Origin: Desnuesiella massiliensis | Lineage (GTDB): Bacteria; Bacillota; Clostridia; Clostridiales; Clostridiaceae | Assembly: GCF_001403615.1 (NCBI RefSeq) | Contig: NZ_LN879455.1 | Location: 62,001 to 126,000, forward strand | Direction of reading: 5' to 3' | Length of the DNA: 64,000 nt | Notes under the pieces: model-generated | Databases searched by the model: none | The model's input: only the letters and a program-made list of their open reading frames with translations | What the model was told of the DNA's origin: nothing | Part shown: in pieces, positions 1-9,796 of the stretch | How the letters are laid out: each line of letters opens with the position of its first letter | Numbering within the stretch: position 1 is the stretch's first letter | Translations under genes and position numbers: made by a program

Positions 1-1685
1 CTGCAATTAATGAAGGAAGTGCTGACATAACTGTAACAGTTACTTTACCAGATGGAACAGTTCTTACAAATACATTTAAAGTAACAGTTAATGTATCACC
101 AGATCAAGTTGTTAATCAAGGTTATACATTAGTAGATGCTATAACTGATGCTCCTGAAAATACTGTAGAGTTTAATAATGGCGATAAAGCAACATCAATG
201 TATGCTCAAGAAATTAAATATGTTGCAATGTATAATACTACAAATGGTGATCCTGAGACAAAACATGTTGATTTTACAGATGCAACAGTTCGTTCCTTAA
301 ATCCTATTATTGCAACAGCTGCTGTAAGTGGATCAGAGTTAATTGTTACAGCTAATGCAGGACAAGCAGGAAAAGCTTCATTTGAAGTAACTTTTAAAGA
401 CAAAACTAAGAGAACTTTCTCTGTAGATGTTAAAAAGGAAAAGGTTCTTACAGATATTTATGTAGATACAACTACTGTAAAGCTTTCTGATGAAACCAAA
501 GCTACAACAGCAACTGAAGGCGTTAATGAAAAAACAGTTAATTTTAAATTGTATGATCAATATGGCAAATTAATTGCTAAACCAACTGAATTCGGTAAAA
601 TTACTGTAACTACAAACACTGATGGACTAGTTCTTACCGGTGTTAACGGCGATAATACATTAGATGTGGCACCTGCTGGAACAGCAAGCTTCAAAATTAC
701 TTCAACTAAAGATAAAATTGTTAGTGGACGTGTTGAAGTTAAGTATTTCAAAAATATTACTGATACAAAACCAACATCAACAAAAACTATTAATGTAACT
801 GTAGTAGATGTAAATTTAGCTACTGCTATACCTACATCTTTAGATATAGCAGTGCCTAGTGAAATTGATGCTAATGCAGATCACACAGCTATAGCAGATT
901 ATAAGGACATTAAATTTACATCATTGACTGCATTTGTATTAGATCAAAAGGGTAATCGTATTGATGCTGTTGCTCCTTCAAGTGCAGTAGCAAAAGATAC
1001 TTTAAAAGCATCTGATTGGATAGAAGTAACTGCTGATACATTACAATTTAAAACTGATGCACTTACATTTATGAGTGCTCCTGGTTCAGTAAATGTTAAT
1101 GTTACAGCTAACGGAATTACTAAAACTATACCGGTTAAATTCAAGAATTCTGCGTTAGTGCCTCATAAAGTAACAGTGGATGCTAAACCTGTAGCTATTA
1201 AATTAGCTTCTACAGATACTAATATTTCTTTTGAAGAAATTCTATTTGGTAAGATTGATAAAGATCAATTAATTGAAGATACAGATATGTCTGCATTTAT
1301 AGCTGTTAAGAAAGCTGCTAAAAATGGTGGATATAAGTACAATAAATCATTAATTACTGTATCTGATATCAATAATAAGGTTATTTCAGCAGGTGCTAAT
1401 CTTTATGGAATACCTTCAACAACAGCAACAGGAAATATATGGAACACAGAGAGCTACTTTAGCGCTAATGGATTCGACGTTGACTTCTCTATTGCTAACT
1501 GGGTTCATTCAGGAAATGTTGCTGCCCCAACAACAGCTAATTTAACTGATACAGTTGCTGTTACTGCTGGTCAAGCAGCTACTTTCACTTTAGTAATTAA
1601 ATCTATTAAGGTTGCTGGTGATGCAAGTGATGATGCAAATTTACTAGCAGCTCCTGTAACAATCAATGTTACAGTAACTAAATAA
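1..1685 (+). CDS. S-layer-type secreted protein with Ig-like domains (5' end outside window)
   Basis: The reading frame is open from base 3, so this is the last 560 or so residues of a larger protein whose start lies before the window. What is visible is a chain of beta-rich segments heavy in T, V, A, K and D, with repeated phrases such as VTVTLPDG, FEVTFKDKTKRTFSV and VNVTANGITKTIPVKF. These are typical of bacterial Ig-like (Big) modules in S-layer and cell-wall proteins. No anchor or SLH repeat is present in this part; one could be in the missing N-terminus. The C-terminus ends in a beta strand (INVTVTK) with no LPXTG. A strong terminator follows at once, so it is the last gene of its transcript. 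Codon use is conservative (many GCT/GTT/ACT), as expected for an abundant surface protein. The S-layer role is inferred from composition. Confidence 0.75.
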   Translation, partial: AINEGSADITVTVTLPDGTVLTNTFKVTVNVSPDQVVNQGYTLVDAITDAPENTVEFNNGDKATSMYAQEIKYVAMYNTTNGDPETKHVDFTDATVRSLNPIIATAAVSGSELIVTANAGQAGKASFEVTFKDKTKRTFSVDVKKEKVLTDIYVDTTTVKLSDETKATTATEGVNEKTVNFKLYDQYGKLIAKPTEFGKITVTTNTDGLVLTGVNGDNTLDVAPAGTASFKITSTKDKIVSGRVEVKYFKNITDTKPTSTKTINVTVVDVNLATAIPTSLDIAVPSEIDANADHTAIADYKDIKFTSLTAFVLDQKGNRIDAVAPSSAVAKDTLKASDWIEVTADTLQFKTDALTFMSAPGSVNVNVTANGITKTIPVKFKNSALVPHKVTVDAKPVAIKLASTDTNISFEEILFGKIDKDQLIEDTDMSAFIAVKKAAKNGGYKYNKSLITVSDINNKVISAGANLYGIPSTTATGNIWNTESYFSANGFDVDFSIANWVHSGNVAAPTTANLTDTVAVTAGQAATFTLVIKSIKVAGDASDDANLLAAPVTINVTVTK

Positions 1686-1710
1686 TTACTATAAATATGT
1701 AGAATATGAA

Positions 1711-1747
1711 AAAACTCTGTAGTGTAAATCTCTACAGAGTTTTTTTA
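1711..1747 (+). terminator. Rho-independent terminator after the S-layer-type gene
   Basis: An 11-bp stem (AAACTCTGTAG paired with CTACAGAGTTT) with a short loop is followed by a run of seven T. It lies 26 bases after the stop codon. Confidence 0.9.
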
Positions 1748-2270
1748 TATGGTTAGCCTTTGCTTAAGATCAATTTAAATAAAGAAATTTACTTATTACA
1801 AAGATATCTCGTATAAAAATGTATTTTATTCGTAATTTCATATACTTAGTTTACTACTGATTATTATACTGATATAATATTAATATAAAATACGTAGATC
1901 TTAATTGAGAAATTAATTTAGTTTGATTTTAGATGTTTTTTCAAGAAGTGTAAATCCGTAATATTACATATGATACGAGTAACTTCTGAAGGGAAATTTA
2001 ACTTTTTAAAAATAGAAATTTTACTAATTGAATGTATGTTTTTCTATACATAGTATAAGCAAAGATTAAAATAATGATTTTGATAATTTTCATATATCTT
2101 CTATTTAGTAGGTTTTAATAAAGTTAGTATTCATAGATTTCTTGAGAAATAATTAATGAAAAGTATTTAAGAAAGATGTTTTATATATCTTTATATATAA
2201 TAATATAATTTAAATTTATGAATAACGTTTTATAGAGAATATGACCATATCAAAATGTCATAACTATATT
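1748..2270. other. AT-rich intergenic region without a recognised gene
   Basis: About 520 bases of very AT-rich sequence with stops in all frames. It probably contains the promoter of the SLAP-domain gene: several TATAAT-like boxes occur around 2195-2212, but no clear -35 box at proper spacing could be chosen. I saw no RNA gene or repeat here. Confidence 0.5.
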
Positions 2271-2285
2271 ACACGAGGTGAAATA

Positions 2286-3083
2286 ATGGATAATAAATTG
2301 TTTAAAATATCTTATGATAAGAATGACTTTGGTACTATATCTAGATTAGCTGAACAAATTTTAAGAGAAGAGATTGATAATCTTCCTGAAATTAATAATG
2401 GAGATGTGAACTTCTATACGATGTATTTATATGATTTAGATGATAAAATTGAGGCTAGAGTACTAATAAGAAATGCAATGGAAAATCAAATTAATTTTAA
2501 GCTTTTAAATATGGGAATTGTAGATGAAAATAATGAATTAGTTCTTACTCAGACTATGGACTTAACTAGTATGCTTCCAATACCATCTATGCATGTGAGA
2601 GCTTGTAATATATATTTTGATAAAAAAAATCTTAAAACAGGAACAATAGTTAACGAAAAGTTTAAAGTAGCAATAGTGCAAGACGATATTAAGATTGCTG
2701 TTTCCAAACAAACGAAGCTTGATATAATAGATAAAAATCTTAATAACGATGAAAGAACTTTAGTAAAAGGTTATATTAAAACTATGCCCCTTATGATAAA
2801 GGATCAGATTTCTGTTAATACATTTAAAAAGGTTACTGATGAGAATAAGATAAGTTATGTAATATTATTAATAACTAATACTTATGATGAGGATGCAGAA
2901 TTAGGAGAATTCAAACTACTGCTTAATAATCATATAAATATACCTCAAGCAATAAAAAGGGTAAAAGAGGGCATCAGGCTTAAGGCAAACACTACTTCGG
3001 CCTTTAAATTTATTATTGAAAAAGAAGATATAATTAATCCAGTATTTGATATTAAAGTTTGTAACGCCACAATAGAAGCTTAA
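2286..3083 (+). CDS. SLAP-domain protein (two SLAP-like repeats)
   Basis: A 265-residue protein without signal peptide or membrane segment. The start at 2286 is chosen because GAGGTG lies 5 bases before it; the upstream in-frame ATG at 2241 has no ribosome binding site. Two halves of similar design are visible. In the first (about residues 35-125), VNFYTMYLYDLDD, EARVLIRNAMENQINF and an IPSMHVRACNIYF segment follow the pattern of SLAP domains of Gram-positive S-layer assembly proteins: variable strand, RNG/RNA turn, proline, then a W/N-x-F strand. The second half (about 170-260) repeats this more loosely. The cytoplasmic or surface location is unclear, because SLAP proteins without signal peptides accompany S-layer export systems. 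A second, inactivated copy lies at 31318-32103. The function is an inference from family resemblance. Confidence 0.65.
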   Translation: MDNKLFKISYDKNDFGTISRLAEQILREEIDNLPEINNGDVNFYTMYLYDLDDKIEARVLIRNAMENQINFKLLNMGIVDENNELVLTQTMDLTSMLPIPSMHVRACNIYFDKKNLKTGTIVNEKFKVAIVQDDIKIAVSKQTKLDIIDKNLNNDERTLVKGYIKTMPLMIKDQISVNTFKKVTDENKISYVILLITNTYDEDAELGEFKLLLNNHINIPQAIKRVKEGIRLKANTTSAFKFIIEKEDIINPVFDIKVCNATIEA

Positions 3084-3257
3084 TAATGAAAGAATCTTCA
3101 AAAACGTATTTATAATAGATTCAAAATGATTTATTGACTTATAGGCATTTTGAGAATTAGTTGATTGCATCTAGTAAAATAAATACATAAGCAAATAAAC
3201 ACTTTTAATTTGTGAAAGTACTGAATATAAATTAGTTTTATCTGAGTGAATGAAGTA

Positions 3258-3286
3258 AAAACTAGTCTTACTACTAAGGCTAGTTT
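3258..3286 (+). terminator. Terminator-like hairpin after the SLAP gene
   Basis: A 13-bp stem (AAACTAGTCTTA with TAAGGCTAGTTT, including G-T pairs) and a 4-base loop, ending in TTTTA. It lies 175 bases after the SLAP stop codon. Confidence 0.7.
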
Positions 3287-3289
3287 TAT

Positions 3290-3874
3290 ACTATTAAGAG
3301 GAAATTTAGCATTATTTCTATAGCTTATTATGCTAATAGTTATCAGAAAAGTGTCTAGTAGAATTTTAAAGGGTGATTTTATAATTTATTTGTCATTAGA
3401 GATTTATAGCTTTTTTATTTTGTGCATACTAGTGAAATAAAGGCTACATTGAATGAATTTAGTACCATAAGCTTAAAAAGATCGGGGAACTTATAAAAAT
3501 GTAAATCTTAACTTTAACTCTAATTGTAAATAGCACAATAAATAGAGAATATTTAATGAATAAACTATTTGTATTATTAATGAACATCAGCTTTTGTTTT
3601 TTTATTCCTGCTTAGTTTGTACTAGCTTTATTTATTAAATATTTAGTAGTAACTAGAATTTCATTTAGTTTCTTATTTTGGTATATATAGTAATAGCGAA
3701 GGTGAAAAAACGTTAATGCCTTAAGAGTTGTTCTTTACGAATACTTTCATAAAGAAAATAAATATTGAATAGTATATGTGATGCCTTAAGTAGTAGTACT
3801 TATAGTTTTTCTGGTATTTGGGAAAAAGTTAAAGATATTTTATAAGAGAGCGCAATAATGCCTTCTTTTTAAAT
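3290..3874. other. Intergenic region, no gene recognised
   Basis: About 580 AT-rich bases with frequent stops in all frames. No convincing ORF, RNA gene or repeat was seen. It may include decayed sequence, since the next segment is a decayed intron. Confidence 0.4.
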
Positions 3875-4397
3875 GTACGCTCAGCATGAGTGACGGCCTA
3901 GTGAAGAAAATTCACTGTAGAGAAGATAGCATTAATAACTAGCCTATGGTAAGGATAATTACTGTGAACTGAAATCTGAAGAAAGCTCGCAGTAAAACTC
4001 TGATTTGAGGAGTACGAATTATGTACAAGGTTTGCTTAAACAGGAGAGTTTGTACTACGAAATCAAGTCCTATATTATTCGAGGGTTTAAGTAGTAAATG
4101 TGCTAGATATATGTAGGGAAAGCAGTCACTCTTACCTAGAAGGATTTTATAGATAAGTTATGGAAAGATGAATTTTATATATTGATGTATAGTGAACTAT
4201 GAGAAGTCAGAGAAAAAGTACATAGAATACTACAGTAACATCAAAAGTAGAAACTAATGCATTGCAATACGATACATTGGAAAGAACTTTGTCAATGGAA
4301 AATATGACAAGGGCACTTAAAATTGTAAAGAACAAGTTATATATAGAAAATATATCTGGTAAAAATAAGTGTAAATTGAATATTTGGTGTAATAACT
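3875..4397 (+). pseudogene. Remnant of a group II intron with decayed reverse transcriptase start
   Basis: From GTACGCTCAGCATGAGTGAC onward the sequence follows the 5' ribozyme part of clostridial group II introns, which normally begins GTGYG. It includes landmarks such as GAGTACGAA, GGGAAAGCAGTCACTCTTACCT and AGAAGTCAG in the expected order. At 4247 a frame reads VETNALQYDTLERTLSMENM followed by TRALKIVKNK, matching the usual N-terminus of intron-encoded reverse transcriptases. The normal continuation (KGAPGIDG-type) is lost and a stop follows. No domain V or VI was found downstream, so the 3' part is deleted. It is unrelated in sequence to the two introns at 43811 and 52470. Landmark matching is from memory of the family, hence moderate confidence; exact ends are uncertain. 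Confidence 0.65.
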
Positions 4398-4641
4398 AAG
4401 ATAATAACACAATTTCTTATGATAAAATGAGCAAATTTTTGAGCATTGTTTTATCTAAATAATCCTTAAGGTAATGACATTAGATATAAGAAGATATATA
4501 GATAAAATAATATTTATAAGCATCGTATATAACACTAATATGGATTATACATAAAATATTGTGCATAATGTATATGTAAAATTATCATGGATAATCATAC
4601 CAAATGAGATGCACTCTTATTATAGAAATGAGGACTTTAAA

Positions 4642-5823
4642 ATGATAAACAAATTAAATAAAACTACATTTAAAATATGTATATTGCTTTTATTTTTTAT
4701 AATTACAATATCTAGATTAGAAATTAACATTGCTTTCGCCAAGGAGGAGATGAACAGTCCAAGCTACTTAGCTATGCAATATATTAATAATATAGAAAGT
4801 GATGAAGATGGGCAACTGGTCTATTCCTTTAAACACTATAATTTAGCAGAAAGCTATCTTTCAAAGGTAACTGATGCAGAGGTAAAAAATAAGTTGCAGT
4901 TTCAGCTTTATAGCTATGCACCAAGGGTATTTAATGAAGAACTCATAAAGACATTAAAGGAGTTTACCACTCTTTATTATAGAAAAGACATAGGGACTTA
5001 TGAGAACATAGCTACAAATTTGATTCCTAAGTTAGAAAATAAGGTGGACAAGGAGTATCTATTAGAAGAGCTATATAATTATGGACAGATTCATGTATAT
5101 AGTCCTGAAGTAATAGCCTCAATTAATGCTGTGAGCAGGGCTTGGGAAGATGAAGCTTATATTCCAAAGGCGGAGGAGATTGTTGTTAATGAACTATCAT
5201 ACAAAAATCTTTGGAGCATGTGTTATTTTCAAAACCAGTTAAACATGATAAAGGCTAAGCTAAATAATGATAAAGAGAAGATATTGATTATAGGAGACTC
5301 CTTAAGCCTTGGTATGGGTGCTGTATATGATGGAAAGGATCCTTTAACTACCTTAGAAAGGGTTTGGTGGAGAAATCTTGATCAGGACAGGTTCCAATTC
5401 TCCTTTACAGCTATAGGTGGCATGGGTGTTATACAACAGGGACTAATGAATAATATAGCTTCTGAAAGAGCCATAGATATGGTTAAATATGCTGAAGCTA
5501 CCACTGAAGTGAAGAAAGACTACGATAAGGTAATTATTGCTTTGAGCACTAATGATAACTGGTATTTAGGCAGCGATTATAAGCTTGCTTTAAGAGAATT
5601 AGTGGATTATATAAAAAATAATTACAAAGTAAAAGAATTCATATTATTAAATTTCTATGCTCATGAAAATGAGATGAAGGAAGTAGCAGAAGAAACAAAT
5701 TCAAAATTCCTAGATGTAGACATGTCTAAAATAAGCAAGTTTAATACTGAAATAGATGATTTTCATCCTTCAGCAGAAGGATATAGTCAGATAGCAGAAT
5801 TATTACGGGATCAGATAAGATGA
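4642..5823 (+). CDS. Membrane-anchored SGNH/GDSL hydrolase with N-terminal helical domain
   Basis: A 393-residue protein. The start at 4642 is chosen because GAGGA lies 8 bases before it and a signal-anchor (KTTFKICILLLFFIITI) follows directly; the longer GTG frame at 4561 has no ribosome binding site. Residues 45-200 are an alpha-helical region sharing the pattern LLEELYNYGQIHVYS...AW with the proteins at 8608 and 20933. The C-terminal half is an SGNH esterase fold: block I ILIIGDSLSLG with the nucleophile Ser, a Gly block (AIGGMG), block III ALSTND with Asn, and DDFHPSAEGY with catalytic Asp and His. Such enzymes remove or transfer acyl groups on extracellular glycans. The acyltransferase-3 protein next door (6108) supports a role in O-acetylation of a surface polymer. 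The substrate is unknown. Confidence 0.85.
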   Translation: MINKLNKTTFKICILLLFFIITISRLEINIAFAKEEMNSPSYLAMQYINNIESDEDGQLVYSFKHYNLAESYLSKVTDAEVKNKLQFQLYSYAPRVFNEELIKTLKEFTTLYYRKDIGTYENIATNLIPKLENKVDKEYLLEELYNYGQIHVYSPEVIASINAVSRAWEDEAYIPKAEEIVVNELSYKNLWSMCYFQNQLNMIKAKLNNDKEKILIIGDSLSLGMGAVYDGKDPLTTLERVWWRNLDQDRFQFSFTAIGGMGVIQQGLMNNIASERAIDMVKYAEATTEVKKDYDKVIIALSTNDNWYLGSDYKLALRELVDYIKNNYKVKEFILLNFYAHENEMKEVAEETNSKFLDVDMSKISKFNTEIDDFHPSAEGYSQIAELLRDQIR

Positions 5824-5973
5824 GTCAACAAATGAAAGAAATCTAAGTTTTCATTCGAGAATTGGCAAAGAATTGTACTAAATAAGGTGGAAGAAAACTA
5901 TAAAGATATTAAAGTAAGTGTACAAGCCATAAGTAGTAAAAGTATTGCATGTATAAATTTAGAATAAACAAAG

Positions 5974-6022
5974 AGCTATCTCAGAATAGGAAAATTATTT
6001 CTAGCAGAGATGGCTTTCTTTT
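5974..6022 (+). terminator. Probable terminator after the SGNH hydrolase gene
   Basis: AGCTATCTC can pair with GAGATGGCT (one G-T pair) across a 30-base loop, followed by TTCTTTTATTT. The outer stem is clear but the inner loop is long. Confidence 0.55.
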
Positions 6023-6107
6023 ATTTATACAATTTTATGGAATTATTGCTATATGTTATAGTATAATGTTAAAGAGTTATGCTTAATACCACCCAGGAGG
6101 ATGAACT

Positions 6108-7157
6108 ATGCAAAACAATCAAATGACAATATTAAAGGCCTTAGGCATTATTTTAGTAGTAATGGGACACGTGTATAGTCCTTTTAAGCTATTTCCGCCC
6201 TATTCATTCCATATGGCATTATTTATATTTATCTCAGGATATTTTTATAATACTAAATATGAAGAAAATATTTTAGGGTACATAAAAAAGAAATTTAAAT
6301 CTATGGTTATTCCTTATTTTGCCTATAATCTTTTTTACTTAATAATAAATTATTATCATTTTAAATATTATCAGTATATCCCAGCGGATTTATTCTCTTT
6401 TAAAAGGTTTTTTATTATGCCTTTCATAAATGGTCATCAGTACTTGTTTTTTATTCCAGCTTGGTTTGTGCCTGCTTTATTCATCATACAAATCACCTTT
6501 ATAGTATTGCATAAGTACATTAGCAAATTTATAAAGTCACCTTATATTATATTTGTATTGTATTTAGTTTTGGCTTTATTAGGCATTGAATTAGCCATTA
6601 GAGGCAAGAACCAAGGGATATATTTAATAATTATTAGAACATTATTTGGATTTTTCTTCTATTACTTAGGTCTTCTTTACAAAACCAAATTAGAGGCTAG
6701 AAATATTTTTACTTTTAGAAATTTAGCATTAGTGCTTATTATGCAGCTATTAATAGTTTATAAATTTAAAAGCATTACTTATGGACTTGCCTTGGGATAT
6801 TTCCCTAAGGTTAGGATGCTGCCTATTATAACCAGTATTACAGGGATATATGCTTATACCTATCTGTCCATTATTTTAGAAAAATATTTAAAATATAAAA
6901 AATTATTATATACCATTGGTCAGAGCACTTATAGCATTATGGCAAATCATTTTTTTGCTTTTTTATTGATAAACTTAGTCTTTGTTAAGATAAAAAATAT
7001 CGACGCCATGAATATAGTTATTTCAGAGTATTTTTACAATTTAAAGATCTATTGGCCAGTATATGTTATATTAGGCATAGCATTGCCAACATTATTTTCA
7101 GTATTTGCTAAAAAATTAAAGATAAGTAAAGGAATATTTAGTAAAGACGATAAATAA
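6108..7157 (+). CDS. Acyltransferase-3 family membrane O-acyltransferase
   Basis: A 349-residue multi-pass membrane protein. It starts 8 bases after CAGGAGG. The N-terminus reads MTILKALGIILVVMGHVYSP, where the His of the GH motif in the first helix is the conserved residue of the acyltransferase-3 (OatA/NodX-like) family, and is followed by FHMALFIFISGYFY, the second family motif. About ten hydrophobic segments follow. These proteins move acetyl or succinyl groups across the membrane onto glycans. Many are fused to an SGNH domain; here SGNH proteins are encoded separately on both sides (4642, 8608), which suggests they work together. The precise acceptor (peptidoglycan, rhamnan or lipid-linked sugar) cannot be told from sequence. 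Confidence 0.85.
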   Translation: MQNNQMTILKALGIILVVMGHVYSPFKLFPPYSFHMALFIFISGYFYNTKYEENILGYIKKKFKSMVIPYFAYNLFYLIINYYHFKYYQYIPADLFSFKRFFIMPFINGHQYLFFIPAWFVPALFIIQITFIVLHKYISKFIKSPYIIFVLYLVLALLGIELAIRGKNQGIYLIIIRTLFGFFFYYLGLLYKTKLEARNIFTFRNLALVLIMQLLIVYKFKSITYGLALGYFPKVRMLPIITSITGIYAYTYLSIILEKYLKYKKLLYTIGQSTYSIMANHFFAFLLINLVFVKIKNIDAMNIVISEYFYNLKIYWPVYVILGIALPTLFSVFAKKLKISKGIFSKDDK

Positions 7158-7220
7158 ATAGACAATATAGTATAATAAGCCTAAACTAACTGTAATGACA
7201 TACTGTTAAATGTGGTATAT

Positions 7221-7249
7221 TTGACTATATTAAAAGTTAATTATATAAT
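7221..7249 (+). promoter_or_regulatory. Near-consensus sigma-A promoter of the lipoprotein gene
   Basis: TTGACT (7221-7226), a 17-base spacer and TATAAT (7244-7249), 31 bases before the start codon. This is one of the best promoters in the window. Confidence 0.85.
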
Positions 7250-7280
7250 CATATCATAAGTTTGAAATGGAGGTATAAAA

Positions 7281-8498
7281 ATGAAAAACATTAAAAAAAT
7301 AGTAGCATTAGCTCTAGGTGGAGTGATGTCTCTAGGATTATTCACTGGATGTTCTAAAGATAGTATGGATTTGTACAAGGCTTTTAGTAAGTCTCAGAGC
7401 GTAACTTCCATGACCACTAAAACTGATATGACTTTAAAAGTGTCTGCTCAAAATTTATCGGCTCAAGAAAAGCAAGTAGCTGACAGCATTATACCAATGA
7501 TAAATAATTCTAGTATTAGCATGACTACAAAAACCAATCAAAATAAAGAGAAAACAAAAGCTCAGGTTCAAAGTGATATAAAAATGAACATAGCTAATAT
7601 GCCTTTGGACATGGCTCTATGGATGGACACAGATTTAACTGGAGAACAATTGAAGTTAAAGGAGATAGTAAAGCTTCCATCAGCTCTTATGCAGTCTGCA
7701 CCAGAAGAGTTTAAGGGCAAGGAATATCTATATATGGATTATAAGGACATAGCAAATATTCCTGGAGCAGGTACACCAGACTTTAAAAAGGTTACTGAAT
7801 TTAGCAAGGACCTTCAAGAAAAATTAGTAAAGTTTATAAGCAAATATGCAATGCAATTTAATCCTAAAACAGAGGTAATAGCTTATAAAGGTCCAGAATT
7901 TATAACTCAACAAAGAGTGGCACAATTAGCTAAGATATATGAAATAAAATTAGACGATAAGGGATTTAAAGAATTATTAAGGTATACTGTTAACAATTTT
8001 GCTCAAAACAATGATGTATTGGAATTTATTAAGGAATATATGAATTCATCTCTTCAATTTGCAGGATTACCAGAAGAAGAATTAAATAAGGCAAAAGAAG
8101 AAATGGACAAGGCTTTCCAAGCCTATGAAAAGAACCTTCCTCAGTTTGTAGAAAAAATAAATGCAACTTTTGACGGCATTAAAGATATAAAAATCCTTGG
8201 AGAAAAAGGAATAGCTATTCAATATGCGGTAGGTTCAGACGGCTATATAATCAATGAAAAAGGTGTAGCTGATTTTGTAATTGATCTTTCTCAGTTAGAC
8301 AAATTAAACGCAAAGGCACAGGAAAACGGGGCAGAAAGGCTTGCAGGAGTATATAACTTCACTCTAGAGTTCAATAGCGACATTTATAACATAAACGAAT
8401 ATAATGATATACAATTACCAGAGTTAAATGAAAAGAATTCCGTTAATTATATGGAATTGATAAATACTATGGTTTCAGGATTACAAAAGCTTGATTAA
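7281..8498 (+). CDS. Secreted lipoprotein of unknown function
   Basis: A 405-residue protein starting 7 bases after GGAGGT. It has a lipoprotein signal peptide (MKNIKKIVALALGGVMSLG followed by the lipobox LFTGC, Cys24), so it is anchored to the outer face of the membrane. The mature part is polar, with repeated amphipathic beta segments near the N-terminus (TTKTDMTLKVSAQ, SISMTTKTNQNKEKTKAQV) and a more helical centre (residues 170-280). This resembles clostridial surface lipoproteins built from LolA/LppX-like beta sheets, but I recognise no specific family. It has its own promoter and terminator, so it is monocistronic. The function is not assigned. Confidence 0.8.
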   Translation: MKNIKKIVALALGGVMSLGLFTGCSKDSMDLYKAFSKSQSVTSMTTKTDMTLKVSAQNLSAQEKQVADSIIPMINNSSISMTTKTNQNKEKTKAQVQSDIKMNIANMPLDMALWMDTDLTGEQLKLKEIVKLPSALMQSAPEEFKGKEYLYMDYKDIANIPGAGTPDFKKVTEFSKDLQEKLVKFISKYAMQFNPKTEVIAYKGPEFITQQRVAQLAKIYEIKLDDKGFKELLRYTVNNFAQNNDVLEFIKEYMNSSLQFAGLPEEELNKAKEEMDKAFQAYEKNLPQFVEKINATFDGIKDIKILGEKGIAIQYAVGSDGYIINEKGVADFVIDLSQLDKLNAKAQENGAERLAGVYNFTLEFNSDIYNINEYNDIQLPELNEKNSVNYMELINTMVSGLQKLD

Positions 8499-8543
8499 GT
8501 GTTAGCTTTAACAAAAGGTTAGCTCGTAAAATAAAATATAAAA

Positions 8544-8575
8544 AAGAGAACAGTAAAATTGCTGTTCTCTTTTTA
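8544..8575. terminator. Terminator between convergent genes
   Basis: AAGAGAACAG pairs with CTGTTCTCTT around an 8-base loop, followed by T's on the plus strand and preceded by A's. It can therefore stop transcription from both the lipoprotein gene and the minus-strand SGNH gene. Confidence 0.88.
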
Positions 8576-8607
8576 GTATAAATGAAGATTTAACATTTAT
8601 CGTATAA

Positions 8608-9720
8608 TTAAAGATAATCTTTTAAAATTTTATAAATTTCCTCTTGTCCTCTTGAAGAAGGATGAATATTATCTATATTAGTATCATATTTGTTTATTCT
8701 ATCCATGTTTATGTCTATAAAGATTCCTCTATATAACTTGGAAACTTTCTCCATTACGTCTTCGAAATTATGAAAATTAACAAATAACAATTGATTTGAG
8801 CTATAGTTATTTTTTATATAGTTCACTAACTCCATTAAGGCCCTTTCATATTCCTCACTAGAGTAAGTCACATCGTTAGTACTTAAGGCTATAATAATTT
8901 TGTTATAAACTTTAGAAGGGGTACTAGCAGATTCAATAAATTTTACAAGCTCTAATCCACTTGTCATACCGCTGTTCAATACTCCTATGCCTCCTACAGC
9001 CATGGTAGAAAACTCGTACTTAGAGTTAAGGAATTTATTCCACCATGCATCTTGAACTTTTGTGATAGGCTTTTTATTTAAATAATCTGCACCTATGCCT
9101 AGAGTTATTGAATCTCCAATTATTAGTATTTGCTCCTTTTCTTTATTCTTAGCTTTTATCATATTAAGCTGTCCTTGTAAATAAGCCATGTTCCATGGGT
9201 TTTCATCACTAAGTTTATTAATTATATTTTGCTCCGCCTCTTTTATATAATTTTTGTTTATCCAAGCTCTATCTATGGACTGTAGTGCATACAAAAGATT
9301 TTTAGTAAATATACGCTTTTTTCCATAGTCAACTAATTGTTCTTTTAAATAACTTCTATCTTCTTCTGATTTTACGCCATCTAATACATAGGTTCTCAGT
9401 ACTTCATAGGACCATAGGTCGTTTTTAGCCCAAAGCTCACCAAGCCAATATAAGGCATCTTTGATATCTTGAGTATAAACTTTTGAGCTGTATATACCAA
9501 GCTTAGTTTGAAGCTTTCTTTTTAAATGCTCATCTGAAATACTTCCTATTTTAGCTTCAGCTAGATTATAATATTTAAAGGAATTGGTTGTTTCTACTAT
9601 ATCGATATAATTATTTATAACCATATAATCTCTTGGGCTTATTTTAGGGATAAGATTTATAATAATGAGAGCTACTATAGATAAAAATAAAATTATATTT
9701 TGCTTTAATATTCTTTTCAT
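8608..9720 (-). CDS. Second membrane-anchored SGNH/GDSL hydrolase, paralogue of 4642
   Basis: A 370-residue protein. The chosen start (MKRILKQN) gives a short basic N-terminus and a signal-anchor (IILFLSIVALIIINL). An upstream in-frame start at 9762 would add 14 residues, and AGGAG lies 13 bases before the chosen ATG, so the start is not certain. The architecture is as in the 4642 protein: a helical region (residues 35-190, with YLKEQLVDYGKKRIFTKN...AW) and then the SGNH domain with ILIIGDSITLG, AVGGIGV, ALSTND and DNIHPSSRG carrying catalytic Ser, Gly, Asn, Asp and His. The two proteins align over most of their length and look like an old duplication around the acyltransferase and lipoprotein genes. 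The probable role is acyl transfer or removal on a surface glycan. Confidence 0.85.
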   Translation of the reverse strand: MKRILKQNIILFLSIVALIIINLIPKISPRDYMVINNYIDIVETTNSFKYYNLAEAKIGSISDEHLKRKLQTKLGIYSSKVYTQDIKDALYWLGELWAKNDLWSYEVLRTYVLDGVKSEEDRSYLKEQLVDYGKKRIFTKNLLYALQSIDRAWINKNYIKEAEQNIINKLSDENPWNMAYLQGQLNMIKAKNKEKEQILIIGDSITLGIGADYLNKKPITKVQDAWWNKFLNSKYEFSTMAVGGIGVLNSGMTSGLELVKFIESASTPSKVYNKIIIALSTNDVTYSSEEYERALMELVNYIKNNYSSNQLLFVNFHNFEDVMEKVSKLYRGIFIDINMDRINKYDTNIDNIHPSSRGQEEIYKILKDYL

Positions 9721-9796
9721 AATTGCTAAAATTCTCCTATTAAGTAAAAAATCTAATAACACTATGATAAATCTTTAGGCTGATTTATGCAATTAA

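Noticed and set aside
5850..5968. Open stretch of about 40 codons ending at 5968 (FSFENWQRIVLNKVEENYKD...)
   Set aside because: No start codon with ribosome binding site and no family recognised; could be the tail of a lost gene but the evidence is too thin.
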